Shown here piece by piece: positions 28,670-37,113 of a stretch of 64,000 bases of DNA (the first letter of the stretch is position 1; each line of letters starts with the position of its first letter). Made by a program: the position numbers and the translations under genes. The stretch is taken from contig NZ_CP124747.1 of assembly GCF_041860085.1 (NCBI RefSeq), forward strand, positions 1,922,001-1,986,000, written 5' to 3'. Under the pieces are notes generated by a model, which was not told where the DNA came from, ran no database searches, and saw only the letters and a list, made by a program, of their open reading frames with translations. This DNA comes from Schlesneria sp. DSM 10557 (lineage in GTDB: Bacteria > Planctomycetota > Planctomycetia > Planctomycetales > Planctomycetaceae).

Positions 28670-28892
28670 ACATTAGGCAAATTAGACTCCACCGAAGCGG
28701 TCGGAAGAAACAGCCACGATAAGATGGGCGATTCCTGAAGAGATATGCGAACCGCTCGAAAGTGGAACGCGATTAGTTGATCAGCGTATCAGAGAGGGCT
28801 TCGTGTCCGGCATGAATCTTGTATACATCTCTCAAAGGGGCTTTTGCATACCGCATGCGTGATGGTATTCTCGAACCGATTCTGAAGCTGAT
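28670..28892 (+). repeat. Decayed duplicate of the IS5 copy-1 3' end
   Basis: From about 28677 the sequence aligns with the last ~220 bases of the neighbouring IS5 element (GCAAAT...CCACCGAA, GAGATATGCGA, AAAGTGGAACGC, GTCCGGCATGAAT, and a GATTCTGAAGCTG end matching GGTTTTGAAACTGC). It has many substitutions and small indels and no open frame. It is an older relic of the same family, whose 5' part is missing at the boundary with the newer copy. Confidence 0.8.
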
Positions 28893-29031
28893 TCTAAGAG
28901 GTGCACAGATTCAATACGCCCAGAACATTTCTCTGACCCCTTGGTATCAGCACAAACATGATCCGGCGTGGCAGAAGGCTGGCGCCGAGCTGCATAAACA
29001 ACACAACTTCTGAGCCCGAAGACTCCGTATT

Positions 29032-29751
29032 ATGGCTAAACGAAATATCCACTGGGACGTTGTCTGTGAGTGCGTTACTCATGAGACCGACGCAGTCGGT
29101 GCAACTACGGTCACATATACGCAAGAATCACGCTGGTTTGGATCACTAATCCGCGAAAACCGCGCTGGGACAGAATACTACCAGTGTTATGACGCACTCG
29201 GTTCTACTATCATACTGACCGACGATGCTGCAGTGGTCACGGTTACGTTCATCTACGATGCCTGGGGTAACGTAGTCGCCAGTACCGGATCAACGTCGAC
29301 GCCATGTGGTCGCACTTGCTGTGTTTACCATACACTGAGTTTCCACGCTCGATTCATTGAATCGCTTCAAAACCGTGACCAGAATAATTTAACGATATTC
29401 AGCGACTCTGTTACGTGGCTTCAACGAGAGTGTCGCTTTAACGCGAATGAATGTTGTAGCCATGCGTATGTATCGAAAACCAGCAAGACGATAACACGAG
29501 GTCAAGGATCGCAAGGTAATGTTGCGACATTGCTAGGGAGTACCTTGGATATTCGCTGCGCGAATGGCTTTTCAAGCGTTGAAGAGGGACGCACTCCTCC
29601 TAGTATGCCTAGGGAATCAAGAAAGCCACTCACTTTTCCCGAGACTCCTCAAACGCCGGCATCGTGGGGATCTGATGTAAGCATTGAATTGCGAAGCCCC
29701 TCTTGTGGCCAACAGATCACTAAGGTCAGCAGAGGTGGCTACGCTCGATAG
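29032..29751 (+). pseudogene. Rhs/YD-repeat core fragment
   Basis: The first ~80 codons read ETDAVGATTVTYTQESRW, then YDALGSTIILTDDAAVVTVT and FIYDAWGNVVAS, the classic end of an Rhs/YD-repeat core. The usual following segment (YYYDPETGLYYLRARYYDP type, then a DPxG junction to a toxin tip) is missing. The remaining ~150 codons show no recognisable domain and look non-coding. The upstream part of the Rhs protein is also gone, replaced by the IS5 relic. It is therefore a degraded remnant of a large surface or toxin-delivery protein. Confidence 0.7.
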
Positions 29752-29796
29752 TACCGGATTTACAGTAATCGGGCGTGTTGTGATGGAATGTGAATT

Positions 29797-31602
29797 ATGA
29801 TGAGCAGAGTTCATTGGTCAAAATCTGGTATTTGGGTGTTCTGTGTAGCAGGTTTTCTGGCAATGTTTTCTATGACAATACAGGCATGGCTTATGTATGG
29901 GGCATACAATGCCGCGAGAAAGACTGAAGATAATTCCGGGGCGAAGCGAAACTGGCGGTCAGTCCTGCGGTTCACAACACTATTTAGCCCAGCGAAATTG
30001 TCTCGCGAGCAAAGATCGACAATTTCTGGTGCGCAAGTGAACGATCACCATTTGCTAATACTGGTACGTGAAGATTTGGGGGCCGGGGTGCCATCGTCTG
30101 AATGGCCGACAGAGCTTGTCGACGTTGACTTGAAAGCAAAGACTGTGTCGTCCGTTAGGGGCCCCGACGGTATGCGCTATGTCGTGTGCGCCGACAACGA
30201 GGTGTGGTTTCTACCGGAAGCCGAAGGAGGAACATCGCCTTTTGTATTCGAGGGGGCGGTTTGGTCTATTGCTCTACGCGCTTCGACGGCAGGCGCGGTG
30301 TCTCGAAGAGAAGTGAAGCAGTTTGTCGACCTTCAGTGGCGGGGGACTGGACGAGTAGTAGAGTCACCATCTTTTGGTATGGGAAGCCAGGCTTACGTGG
30401 GTATGCAAGGAGATCGTTCGTTCTGGATTCAGGACGCAGCAATGGGGCTTTATTATCGAAGTAACGTGCAACCGCTGCATGAGAGCATGTTCGGTAGAAC
30501 GCCGAATGGCGTAGAACGAAAGATAGTAGATGACGGCGCGCTGCAAAGGTGGAAGTTCATCCCGATTGGTGAAAGTGCATCGACCATCGGGAGTAAGCCT
30601 ATCGGGTACTGGCTGCAAAACGGGCGGCCGTGCAGTTTGGAAGTTGACTTGCCGCGGATTCAGTCGTTCGATTTAGTATTTCGGCGTTTTCTCGAGACTG
30701 GTGACAGAGTAACTGAATCATATGTGTGTCCGATTCCTTGGTCGCAACATGAGCTTCTGAGATTTCAGTATGGTGATGGATGTGGCGGGATGCACACGAT
30801 TCCCAGCGACGACGGCACTGCCTATCTTATTTGTTTGAATGGTGTGGATGGTCGGTTGCACGTGCTCAAGGTGGGTGACCAAGAGCCCCATATCATTTGT
30901 CAGCGTGGGAGCCGGAAAGTAAACTGGTTGATTTTGGATGGTTTCTGCTTTGTGTTATTTGTATGGTGTTTACCAGTGTTGCCGCTTCTTGCGTTTATGT
31001 GCTACTACCAGAGCCATGAAGGACAGCGAGTGCATCGCGTTCAAGATCGAAGTGCTGTCCTTGCGACGACATGGCGTCGCGGAATTGCTCGCGCCATTGA
31101 CTTGCTCCTCATGTCGTGTATTGGTGTTGGAGCAATTGTGAGCCATCCTGACTTCATTGGCTGGTGGATTGTTGTGTGTATTCAGTGTGACCTGCTGTTT
31201 GATTCGTTTTTGGGGATCATTGGGTCGTGGCGGCCTGAAGATCTAGCTCAGCTGCATGGCGCTTGGGTGAGTGTGATCGCAAGTTTGCTGAATGCACCGG
31301 TGGAGAACCGGATGGCGACGGCTGCTGTATGTATTGCATCTTGTCAATTGGTTATGATGGCCAAGTATGGGCAAACGCTCGGAAAGAAAATTTGCGGAGT
31401 TAAGGTTGTCAGGGCGTGTCTTCTGCGATGTGCATTGTGGCGGATCTTAGTGCGCGAGGCCATGCTTCTGATCGGTACAGTTGGTTTTGCGGTGTGGTGG
31501 CCTGGATTGCTTGTAATGTTCGTGTCATCAAAGTCCCAGCGAGTCGGCGATATTGCAGTCGATACAATTGTGATATCTAACAGCCTGTTGAAGAATCCGT
31601 GA
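29797..31602 (+). CDS. RDD-domain membrane protein with a large N-terminal extracytoplasmic domain
   Basis: 601 aa. A transmembrane segment at ~11-33 is followed by about 350 residues of soluble, beta-rich, propeller-like sequence with no family I recognise. A second hydrophobic segment (~383-405, FCFVLFVWCLPVLPLLAFMCYY) leads to a C-terminal RDD domain (~426-600): RRGIARAIDLLL, the GQTLGKKICGVKVV motif and SQRVGDIAVDTIVIS. RDD domains are small membrane modules, some linked to ion exchange; the role here is unknown. It lies directly after the Rhs relic. The stop is 6 bases before the IS5 copy-2 left repeat. Composition is A/T richer than the core. Confidence 0.75.
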   Translation: MMSRVHWSKSGIWVFCVAGFLAMFSMTIQAWLMYGAYNAARKTEDNSGAKRNWRSVLRFTTLFSPAKLSREQRSTISGAQVNDHHLLILVREDLGAGVPSSEWPTELVDVDLKAKTVSSVRGPDGMRYVVCADNEVWFLPEAEGGTSPFVFEGAVWSIALRASTAGAVSRREVKQFVDLQWRGTGRVVESPSFGMGSQAYVGMQGDRSFWIQDAAMGLYYRSNVQPLHESMFGRTPNGVERKIVDDGALQRWKFIPIGESASTIGSKPIGYWLQNGRPCSLEVDLPRIQSFDLVFRRFLETGDRVTESYVCPIPWSQHELLRFQYGDGCGGMHTIPSDDGTAYLICLNGVDGRLHVLKVGDQEPHIICQRGSRKVNWLILDGFCFVLFVWCLPVLPLLAFMCYYQSHEGQRVHRVQDRSAVLATTWRRGIARAIDLLLMSCIGVGAIVSHPDFIGWWIVVCIQCDLLFDSFLGIIGSWRPEDLAQLHGAWVSVIASLLNAPVENRMATAAVCIASCQLVMMAKYGQTLGKKICGVKVVRACLLRCALWRILVREAMLLIGTVGFAVWWPGLLVMFVSSKSQRVGDIAVDTIVISNSLLKNP

Positions 31603-31608
31603 ATCTGA

Positions 31609-32496
31609 GACGAAGTCTTCAAATTGCCTGAAACGTAAAAAATCGCTACGACTCCGCATCCATGGATTCTCAGGTCAAGGAAGACGGAGCCGCAGCGATC
31701 ATGAAGGATTATCTCAGCAGCCTCACGGATGAGCAATGGAAGGTGATTGAAAAACTGTTACCCAAGCGGGCCAAAGTGGGGCGACCGCCTGTGGACCGCA
31801 GAACCATTCTGGATGCGATCCTGTACCTGAATCGAACCGGTTGTCAGTGGCGTTACTTGCCTCTCGAATTCCCTCACTCGAAGACGGTTTACACGGTTTT
31901 CTGGCGCTGGCGTCGAGATGGAGTCTGGAATTCGCTCCACCAAGCCCTTTGTCGAAAGGTTCGTCAGGCGGCTGGCAAGAAGCCAACGCCGAGCGTGGCC
32001 ATCATCGACAGCCAATCGATTCGTACCGCGGAAGGAGGAGCGGAAAGAGGCTACGATGCAGGGAAAAAGGTTACTGGTCGTAAGCGGCACATCGCCGTTG
32101 ATTCGCTGGGGCTCATCTGGGGAGTCGTCGTTCATGCCGCCTCCTGGCAGGATCAGGACGGAGCTTGCTACCTTCTGCACAAGCTTGAGCCGTTCGGTCG
32201 ATTGCGCCGCATCTTTGCGGATAGCGCCTATGGACGAGATGCACTACCGAAGTGGGTCAAAGAGTCATTCGGATGGATCTTGCAGACGATCTTACGGCCG
32301 CCGAACACCAGCGGATTCGTCGTCTTGCCAAAGCGATGGATTGTGGAGCGAACCTTTGCCTGGCTGGCGCGACACCGACGTCATAGCAAGGACTACGAGC
32401 ATAACCCCGAGACCAGCGAAGCCATGATTCAGATCTCCATGATCGGACTCATGACTCGAAGGCTTGCTAACCAAAATCGGGTTTGAAGACTTCTTC
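31609..32496 (+). mobile_element. IS5-family element, copy 2, with TNA target duplication
   Basis: 15-base inverted repeats GA(C/A)GAAGTCTTCAAA at 31609-31623 and (inverted) 32482-32496 are flanked on each side by TGA (31606-31608 and 32497-32499), a 3-bp TNA duplication typical of several IS5 subgroups. The transposase frame is intact. It belongs to a different subgroup from copy 1. Confidence 0.9.
31662..32486 (+). CDS. IS5-family transposase (single frame)
   Basis: 274 aa from the ATG at 31662; the ATG at 31701 (MKDYLSSLTDEQW) is an alternative start and gives a more typical IS5 N-terminus. It has the DUF4096-like N-terminal domain (LTDEQWKVIEKLLP, GCQWRYLPLEFP). The catalytic DDE residues are in IIDSQSIRTAEG, FADSAYG and WIVERTFAWLARHRR. 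It is uninterrupted and the last codons overlap the right inverted repeat. The element is probably functional. Confidence 0.92.
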   Translation: MDSQVKEDGAAAIMKDYLSSLTDEQWKVIEKLLPKRAKVGRPPVDRRTILDAILYLNRTGCQWRYLPLEFPHSKTVYTVFWRWRRDGVWNSLHQALCRKVRQAAGKKPTPSVAIIDSQSIRTAEGGAERGYDAGKKVTGRKRHIAVDSLGLIWGVVVHAASWQDQDGACYLLHKLEPFGRLRRIFADSAYGRDALPKWVKESFGWILQTILRPPNTSGFVVLPKRWIVERTFAWLARHRRHSKDYEHNPETSEAMIQISMIGLMTRRLANQNRV

Positions 32497-32530
32497 TGAG
32501 ATCGTTGAGCTGATTTTGGTCCATCCGGGA

Positions 32531-32790
32531 TTATTGTGAGTCGAGCTTGAGTCCTCCGCAGTAGAAGAAGATTGCTGTTTCTAAGTTTTGTCGGTTACGG
32601 AAGCCACCGACGCGTCGCTTGATGGACATGATTTTGCTGTTCATACCTTCGGCGACCCCATTGGTAACGCGGTGGGTACAGTAACTCACGACGTTGGCCA
32701 CACGCTCCTTAATCGCGCGGGCACGAGCCACGCGGACATTGCGCGTTTGCCGGACATTGTCGAACGGCCGTAGAGTTCCCTGTTGCGATC
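32531..32790 (-). pseudogene. ISL3-family transposase, C-terminal fragment
   Basis: The minus strand reads RPFDNVRQTRNVRVARARAIKE, then VTNGVAEGMNSKIMSIKRRVGG and TAIFFYCGGL, ending in TAA at 32531. This is the characteristic C-terminus of ISL3 transposases. No catalytic Asp region precedes it. It may derive from the same kind of element as the N-terminal piece 7 kb away, which lies on the opposite strand. Confidence 0.78.
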
Positions 32791-33045
32791 GAAGTGCCCG
32801 AGCGCAATGGATTCTCGTCGAGGTTTACCGGCGTCGGTTCTAACTCAGCGGGCTCGGATGTGGCCTCCCGTGCAAAGCAGTATATCTGCGTCCCCGTGGT
32901 CTGATTTCGGCGTAAATCGAGCCACACTGTTTCGCAATATGCGATTGTCCGCTCAAGTCAACTTGGAGACGGCTTTGATGACTTGAGGAAACAACGTATT
33001 GTCGTAAAGTCCAATTGAGACGGCTAACGATCATGAGAGCTTAAC

Positions 33046-33474
33046 ATGACATGGTGGTTCGTTCTGGTTGCTGTCCTGATGTTCCCACTGATACGCTGGG
33101 CCATGTGGCGCGAAGATTCTGACGGCATCCGGACGAAGGTGCAAATCGAACGACGCTCCCAACTTTCATTTGCGGACTTTTACGCACAGTACTACGCCGA
33201 TTCGGAAATCTCGCCCTGGCTAGTCTCGCGAATCAGGGACATCGTCTCCGAACAACTCGGAATTCCTGCAGGGTGCATTCGCCCCACCGACAATCTACTT
33301 CAAACCAATCTTGCAGACACAATCTATTACATTGTTGAGTTTGCCGAGGAGTTCGAATTGCCAGAATCACGACAGGATACTCTGTCTGAACTGGAGGGGA
33401 CATTTGATAACGTTGTCCGATACGTGGCCCTCCGATCTGAAAACGCGGGACAACGATCGGTTCGACAGGAATAG
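33046..33474 (+). CDS. Small membrane-anchored protein with acyl-carrier-like domain
   Basis: 142 aa. Residues ~3-20 are a hydrophobic anchor (WWFVLVAVLMFPLIRW). Residues ~57-130 resemble an acyl carrier protein: VSRIRDIVSEQLGIP, then PTDNLLQTNLADTIYYIVEFAEEFEL, matching the helix I - loop - helix II layout of DSL(D/E)-type carriers. The serine that would carry phosphopantetheine is replaced by Leu89 (NLADT). The family assignment is my inference from the pattern and is not certain. It stands alone between transposon fragments, with no synthase or ligase nearby. Confidence 0.5.
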   Translation: MTWWFVLVAVLMFPLIRWAMWREDSDGIRTKVQIERRSQLSFADFYAQYYADSEISPWLVSRIRDIVSEQLGIPAGCIRPTDNLLQTNLADTIYYIVEFAEEFELPESRQDTLSELEGTFDNVVRYVALRSENAGQRSVRQE

Positions 33475-33756
33475 CAGGCCGGAGCGGTATCGGGGATGGT
33501 CACATACAGAAGTCGAATGAGATGTTGCTGTACGGGTACCGCAACAAGAATATGCAAACAGCCTGGAGCCTTTATTCCTTGGAGAAGTGCCACCGGGACA
33601 CTGTATTTTGCCGTAAGTGGCAGACATATTTGAATAGCGATCAAGCCTACTATTGCGATTTCCGGTCTCCGCGTGCAATGGATTCCCGTCGGGTTGCACC
33701 GAGGATGTTGTTACACGGCCGGCACGAGCCGGGTTCTGCTCAGAGACCTGTGCAGC

Positions 33757-34143
33757 TCATCCGCCAGCGACGATCGCTGCCGCCACCCTACCTTTTTCGT
33801 AGTGTCGGTGCTGGCCGATGCGGCTGCGCGTCAGCTCGATCGTCTGCGGATGATCGGCGATGTTGTAGAACAGCTTGCCGAACTTCCGGACCAGTGACAG
33901 CCAGGTGCTGGCATTCAGATCCAGCTTGCTGAGGTTCTCTTTAAGCTCAGGCGATGTCCGGGTCCGCTGTTCACGCGGAAGCTGCTTCACCGTCCAGCTG
34001 CGCAATCCAAGATAGTTCTCTTCGATCATCGACAGAAAGCCTTTGTCGCTGCACTGGGCTCCTGTACGGTTTGCAACTGGCCCCGTCTTCCCATTCCGAT
34101 GGTCGATTGGCAATGGTGCCAGAAATAATCGCTGCGTTCGCAT
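33757..34143 (-). pseudogene. Probable C-terminal fragment of a REP-associated (Y1-type) transposase-like protein
   Basis: 128 codons. The segment GFLSMIEENYLGLRSWTVKQL, followed after ~20 residues by LSKLDLNASTWLSLVRKFGKLF, resembles the C-terminal region of proteins annotated as REP-associated tyrosine transposases in planctomycetes (the YLxLxxWTxxQL ... WLxxVxxFGxxF pattern). The HUH catalytic N-terminus is absent. The assignment rests on remembered pattern only, so confidence is modest. Confidence 0.4.
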
Positions 34144-34175
34144 GATCCTGCGCTACAGCGCGGGAATGCGGCATT

Positions 34176-34290
34176 CTATTCAATCAAGCGTTTCGGCTTC
34201 GCGATGACGTCGATCTGCCGGTCGGCTCCGTTGTTCCTCGTCGGGTAGGCCTCGTAGGTGAAGGGGCAGTGTCTCTCGACCGCTTCACGA
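34176..34290 (-). pseudogene. Short coding-like fragment, unidentified
   Basis: The minus strand frame ending in TAG at 34176-34178 reads EAVERHCPFTYEAYPTRNNG and continues ADRQIDVIAKPKRLIE. Third codon positions are almost all G or C over ~30 codons, as in the core genes, suggesting true coding ancestry. No start codon with a ribosome site is evident, and the frame runs back into the gdh terminator. It is likely the tail of a lost gene; the family is not recognised. Confidence 0.35.
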
Positions 34291-34293
34291 ATA

Positions 34294-34327
34294 CAAAAAT
34301 GCTCCGTTCCCAGACTGAAACGGAGCA
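34294..34327 (-). terminator. Intrinsic terminator after the glucose dehydrogenase gene
   Basis: On the minus strand, TGCTCCGTT and AACGGAGCA form a 9-bp stem around a 10-base loop, followed directly by a T-run (complement of 34295-34299). It lies 28 bases after the dehydrogenase stop codon. Confidence 0.75.
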
Positions 34328-34354
34328 GGGGATTGTGTTGTCGCGATGCAGAGA

Positions 34355-35476
34355 TCAGGCCACGTTCACGAAGACTTTGAGGGCTTCTTTGTCTTCGACC
34401 AGCAGCCGCATCATTTCTGCATAGTTATCCAGTCCATTCACCGGATGTGTGAGGATGCGTTCTGTTACGCCGGGATATGTCATTTCGCCGAGTGCAAGAC
34501 TCGCAATCCCTGACTCAAAGTGATGCCGGTTTCCGTTGACGCTGGAAACGAGCAACTTGTTACCGAGCACCCATTCCAGGTTAATTTTTGCCGCATCAAT
34601 CGTAACGTCGTGTTTGCCACCCGTAATGCTCGTCCAGACGACGGCTCCGTTGTGGGCGACCACTTCCATGGCCCGGAAAGCAACCTCGGCATTTCCCGTC
34701 GCTTCGAAAATCAGGTCTGGCTTGCCGACCTGTTTGACGAGTTCGTGCATCGGTGTCTGCCTGGTGCTGACATACTTCGCACCATAGGCCTCGGCAATTT
34801 CCTGTTTCCGATGGGGTCCCGGACGCGTAGCAAGGGTGTAGACATCCATCCCGCGCAGCTTCAGCATCATGGTTGCCAGAAGTCCGATCTGGCCCGCCCC
34901 CAATACGAAGGCACGTTTCGGATTCCAGATCTGCAGACGCTGTTGAGCGAGAAAAGCCTGTTCGATCGCTTTGGCACAAACGCTGGCAGGTTCCGACAAC
35001 ACACCCAGGTGTTTCAAATTGACGGGGACTTTGACCATGTACTCAGCGTCGTCCACGAACCATTCGGCCATGTATCCGTGACAGAGATTAATGCCGCGCT
35101 CGTAGTAGGTCTCTTCACTGGTGATGTCGTTTCGTCCAATGACGTCGTACAGTGACCCGCCTGGCCGCCGAACGGTACACGAAACGTAATCGCCTACCTT
35201 CAGCTCAGTCACCTTTTGACCGACTTCCATCACCTGGCCAAAGCTTTCATGGCCGATGACAAGGTGTTCGCCTCCTGGAGGAGCGTTACCGTACAGCGCT
35301 TCGTTGATTTCGCGGTCGGTTGCGTCCACGCCGACTTGCAACGTCTTGACGAGCACCGCACGCCCCTCGGGAATCTTGCAGACATGCGGGTGTGGCTGAT
35401 CAAGCAGCTTCGGTGCGGGGACATCTCGCAGATGAACGCTATTCGGCTTACCAGGTAATACGGCGATGGCTTTCAT
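34355..35476 (-). CDS. Zinc-type glucose 1-dehydrogenase (MDR superfamily)
   Basis: 373 aa medium-chain dehydrogenase. The catalytic zinc ligands look like those of archaeal-type glucose dehydrogenases: Asp51 in VGVDATDRE (where most alcohol dehydrogenases have Cys), His76-Glu77 in VIGHESFG, and Glu162 in LSEPASV. The nucleotide-binding motif is GAGQIG (193-198). The four-cysteine structural zinc lobe is absent. It should oxidise glucose or a related aldose to the lactone, the entry of a non-phosphorylative or semi-phosphorylative Entner-Doudoroff route; a KDPG aldolase gene lies 4 kb away on the same strand. Start ATG at 35476. Confidence 0.85.
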   Translation of the reverse strand: MKAIAVLPGKPNSVHLRDVPAPKLLDQPHPHVCKIPEGRAVLVKTLQVGVDATDREINEALYGNAPPGGEHLVIGHESFGQVMEVGQKVTELKVGDYVSCTVRRPGGSLYDVIGRNDITSEETYYERGINLCHGYMAEWFVDDAEYMVKVPVNLKHLGVLSEPASVCAKAIEQAFLAQQRLQIWNPKRAFVLGAGQIGLLATMMLKLRGMDVYTLATRPGPHRKQEIAEAYGAKYVSTRQTPMHELVKQVGKPDLIFEATGNAEVAFRAMEVVAHNGAVVWTSITGGKHDVTIDAAKINLEWVLGNKLLVSSVNGNRHHFESGIASLALGEMTYPGVTERILTHPVNGLDNYAEMMRLLVEDKEALKVFVNVA

Positions 35477-35626
35477 GGCGAATTCGACTCGTCGAGTAGG
35501 ATTGGGTCGGCGACGGGAATCTCCCCGATGGGGAGCGCTTTTCGGTGCGAAGTGTAGCTGCGCGGCTGTCGCGGTTCCAGCACTTCGGCGAATCCTCGCC
35601 GTTTTCCCTCATCGTCCCGATGCGCC

Positions 35627-36736
35627 TCACGCGGTCAAAAGGACCTGATCAGGGGCAGGGCGGTGCAGTCGCTCCAACAGGTCGAGCAGATTACGCGGGT
35701 GCGACTTCAATATGCACGCATCGACCTCGACCTTCCAGAGTTGATGGTCTTCTGTCGACAACAGGCCAATCAGGTGAACGCCCAGTTTCTGGCGGAGCCG
35801 CTGAACGGACTCGGTTGCCTCGCCCGTCGCTGGTAAGCCAAGCATGATCGCGCAGAACCGGGCTTCAGGATCCGACTCGATGGAATCGAGTTGTCCCTCA
35901 AGCCCTTCAATCAACACAGGTTCGTATCCAGCCGTTCGCAGCACATCCCCAAACAGATGGCGGTAGAATAGCGACGCTTCGACCAGCAGAATCTTTCTTG
36001 TGGGGAGCGCCGGCAAGCTTCGCGCAGAACCGGATACAGACCTTGCTTCTTCCGAGATCGGAAGCAGGGATGGACCTGTGAGTTCATCCTGCAGCGAAAG
36101 CCGAAGCGGGGAGGGAGGAGCAGGCAGGTGCCGGCCCGAGGCAGCAGCGGGCTGCTTATCGCGAGCCGCTTTCGCCCGGACAAGTGCTTCCTCGTCAGTC
36201 GCAGGCTCCAGAACGGTGTCGTATAAGCGGACGTGGTCGGGTGCTTTTGTCAGCCGACCAGCAACCGGCAGATCATAGTCCTGGCTGGATGAGATCACCT
36301 CGATCGGGGCCGCTGAAATCTCAATCGTGCGCGTTTTGACGGCTACGGCCCATGTCGCCTGAAGGGTCTGACATTCCAGCCGCTGCAGTAATTCCAGATC
36401 AGGGTACTCGGGCTCGAACTGCGACGCGTGAAACTCGTGCAAGAGGTATTCGAGGCTGCTGATGCCGCTTGAGAGGTCGACTTTGTGCTGTTCCGTCAGT
36501 TGCAACGAATCGGCACAGAAGCGTTCAAGGAATAACTCGAGCACCAGGCTGTTTCGAGCCATGCGGCGCAAGTTCAGGTCGTCTGCTTTACTCCAGAAGA
36601 GCTGCAGGCGACGAATGATTTCATGCAGCCGTTCCCGGTCTTCCATCTCCTGCGGTGACGCGGAAAGCCATTGGTTCAACTGACCGATCAAGTGCCAGCC
36701 GGTTTCCAGCAATGACTCGATACGAGCCGGTTCCAT
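35627..36736 (-). CDS. Hpt-like/receiver-like protein lacking phosphorylation residues
   Basis: 369 aa from the ATG at 36736, which has AGAGG upstream; the frame extends to 36811. The N-terminal ~100 residues are an all-helical bundle reminiscent of histidine phosphotransfer domains but without an H-x-x-K-G motif. A Pro/Ala/Ser-rich linker (~150-235) follows. The C-terminal ~115 residues resemble the receiver domain of CheA-type proteins (KILLVEASLFYRHLFGDVL ... ACILKSHP). The acidic pair is Glu-Ala, and the phospho-Asp position reads IMLGLP, so it should not be phosphorylated; the conserved Lys (ILKS) is kept. A scaffold role is inferred. Confidence 0.55.
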   Translation of the reverse strand: MEPARIESLLETGWHLIGQLNQWLSASPQEMEDRERLHEIIRRLQLFWSKADDLNLRRMARNSLVLELFLERFCADSLQLTEQHKVDLSSGISSLEYLLHEFHASQFEPEYPDLELLQRLECQTLQATWAVAVKTRTIEISAAPIEVISSSQDYDLPVAGRLTKAPDHVRLYDTVLEPATDEEALVRAKAARDKQPAAASGRHLPAPPSPLRLSLQDELTGPSLLPISEEARSVSGSARSLPALPTRKILLVEASLFYRHLFGDVLRTAGYEPVLIEGLEGQLDSIESDPEARFCAIMLGLPATGEATESVQRLRQKLGVHLIGLLSTEDHQLWKVEVDACILKSHPRNLLDLLERLHRPAPDQVLLTA

Positions 36737-37085
36737 TTCCGCAGCCTCTTCACTTTTCCCGCATTCCGCATTGTGACAGAAAGTGGACCGACGATCGGTC
36801 GATTCTGCCATACGAACTCAAGCGACACTCTGTCTTCCAGCCAATATCGGTAAACCAGTCCACAGAAGTTCAACCCGAGTCCCGCGCAGCCCCTCAGATC
36901 AACAATCGCGAATTGGATTGATGCTGCACGCTCACTTCAGGACTGGTTCTCGCGATTCAATCAAGATCGACGAATTTATCCAAGACCGGATCAGACTCGG
37001 TGCGACAGAATGCCGCCAGTAAATCACGATCACGTCGTCTGCCTGCGGAAATTGCCCATCGGCACGGGTCACGCGTCTCATCGAC

Positions 37086-37113
37086 CACGTCAGCCAAGAT
37101 ACGTCAGCCAAGA
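37086..37113. repeat. Tandem 14-base duplication across the upp stop codon
   Basis: Two consecutive copies of ACGTCAGCCAAGAT (plus strand, beginning near 37087 and 37101) cover the end of upp. The distal copy holds the codons just before the stop and the proximal copy lies just beyond it, consistent with a slippage duplication. Confidence 0.6.
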
